Shown here: one piece after another, positions 63,201-64,000 of the stretch
Layout of the letters: each line of letters opens with the position of its first letter
Position numbering within the stretch: the first letter of the stretch is position 1
Assembly: GCA_018881555.1 (NCBI GenBank)
Contig: JACAXG010000034.1
Span: 1,439,327 to 1,503,326, forward strand
Origin: Amblyornis subalaris
Taxonomy: Eukaryota; Chordata; Aves; Passeriformes; Ptilonorhynchidae
DNA length: 64,000 nt
Direction of reading: 5' to 3'
Notes under the pieces: generated by a model
What the model was told of the DNA's origin: nothing
Databases searched by the model: none
What the model saw: only the letters and a program-made list of their open reading frames with translations
Translations under genes and position numbers: made by a program

Positions 63201-63415
63201 TGCCAGGTTTTATCCCTAAGATATAATACCTTAGTGCTGGTAAATGATAGATTATTGTTTAGGTATTAAGTGCCTTCTTTGATGTCCATTGCTTCACTTG
63301 ACTCGGATGATGACAGACTGTATTCTCCAGCAGTCTGCATTGGAGTCTTCTCTCTACCTGCCTTTTCAGTTCATCCTGGATAGCTCTCTTACAGATAATT
63401 ACTAACTGCATATTC
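57201..63415. other. Gene desert, AT-rich and CpG-depleted
   Basis: No coding exon, RNA gene or clear transposon recognised. Frequent single ambiguous bases up to 62458. Confidence 0.45.
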
Positions 63416-63419
63416 CAAT

Positions 63420-63990
63420 GATTAAGTTAATCTATTGAAGTTAATATTGGATTCTGAGCTTTCCACTCCTGTTTGCCATGATAATCCCATGCGCTTTGCA
63501 CTTGCAAATTGACAGCAGTGTACCTCGACGTTTCGGTGTTGTAAAAGCAATGGCTTTATAGCAACAACCTCCACTGATATCAGCAAAATGAGACTTGTCA
63601 TCATTCTGTGAGTTAGAACTTACTATAAATAGAAAGTGTTCAAAAGGTGTTATTTAGTAGTTTGCATTATGCAGCTGTCTATTTAAATCATTTAATTTTG
63701 GCATCTAATCTAAGTTCCAGTCTCCATCAGAGACAAATAAGAAACCATATGTGAAAGCATCTGTGAAAATCTCTCTTTTATTTATGACAACATTAAAGAG
63801 AGGCTCTGATGTCAGTTACTTAACAATAATAGACGTTCCTTTGCACCTATAGTGCCTGGTTACTTGGGCATATCCCTCTGTGGTATCTTATACCTACTGC
63901 TGTTTGCTTCATTATATACAGATGCACAGCAGTGAAGACAGTAATAGTCTTTCTTAATTAAATAAAGCTAAATGTTAATTAGTCAGAAAA
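63420..63990. promoter_or_regulatory. Candidate conserved non-coding element at the right edge
   Basis: AT-rich, complex, non-repetitive, with CTTAATTAAA and GTTAATTAG cores and a TATAAATAG match at 63624-63632. Probably continues past the window. Confidence 0.3.
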
Positions 63991-64000
63991 ATTGATTTAT

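Noticed and set aside
1..64000. tRNA, rRNA, microRNA hairpins, CRISPR, prokaryotic-type operons, viral insertions
   Set aside because: Looked for by eye on both strands; nothing convincing seen. A covariance-model scan would be needed to exclude small RNAs.

Overview
This window looks like a piece of a sauropsid, most probably bird, genome. The only gene I can support is the 3' end of ZIC4, on the + strand. Its last coding exon (4233-4654) carries zinc fingers 4 and 5 and the C-terminus. The organism call rests on the ZIC4 protein sequence, on four degraded CR1 LINE fragments, and on the absence of any other recognisable transposon type.

Layout. Bases 1-4232 are the intron before the last ZIC4 exon. 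Bases 4655 to about 5400 are its 3'UTR, with a long pyrimidine repeat and an AATAAA signal. From there to 64000 I see no protein-coding exon on either strand. This fits the gene desert that flanks the ZIC1/ZIC4 pair on the ZIC4 side in other amniotes (known synteny). ZIC1 should lie to the left of the window, head-to-head with ZIC4.

The desert has two very different halves. Up to about 38540 it is rich in CpG: roughly 20 GC-rich islands alternate with AT-rich, homeodomain-motif-rich blocks that look like conserved non-coding elements (CNEs), and I see no transposon. One CpG-poor break lies at about 29900-31600. At about 38540 the CpG content drops abruptly, the first CR1 LINE follows at about 39030, and the rest is AT-rich and CpG-depleted. 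Two small CpG clusters (about 44575-44985 and 55310-55470) and several CNE-like blocks punctuate this right half. I infer that the left half is a large DNA-methylation valley (a hypomethylated, Polycomb-type domain) over the ZIC1/ZIC4 locus, and that the AT-rich blocks are candidate ZIC1/ZIC4 enhancers.

CpG counts were made by eye. Enhancer calls rest on sequence appearance only; no alignment, methylation or expression data were available.
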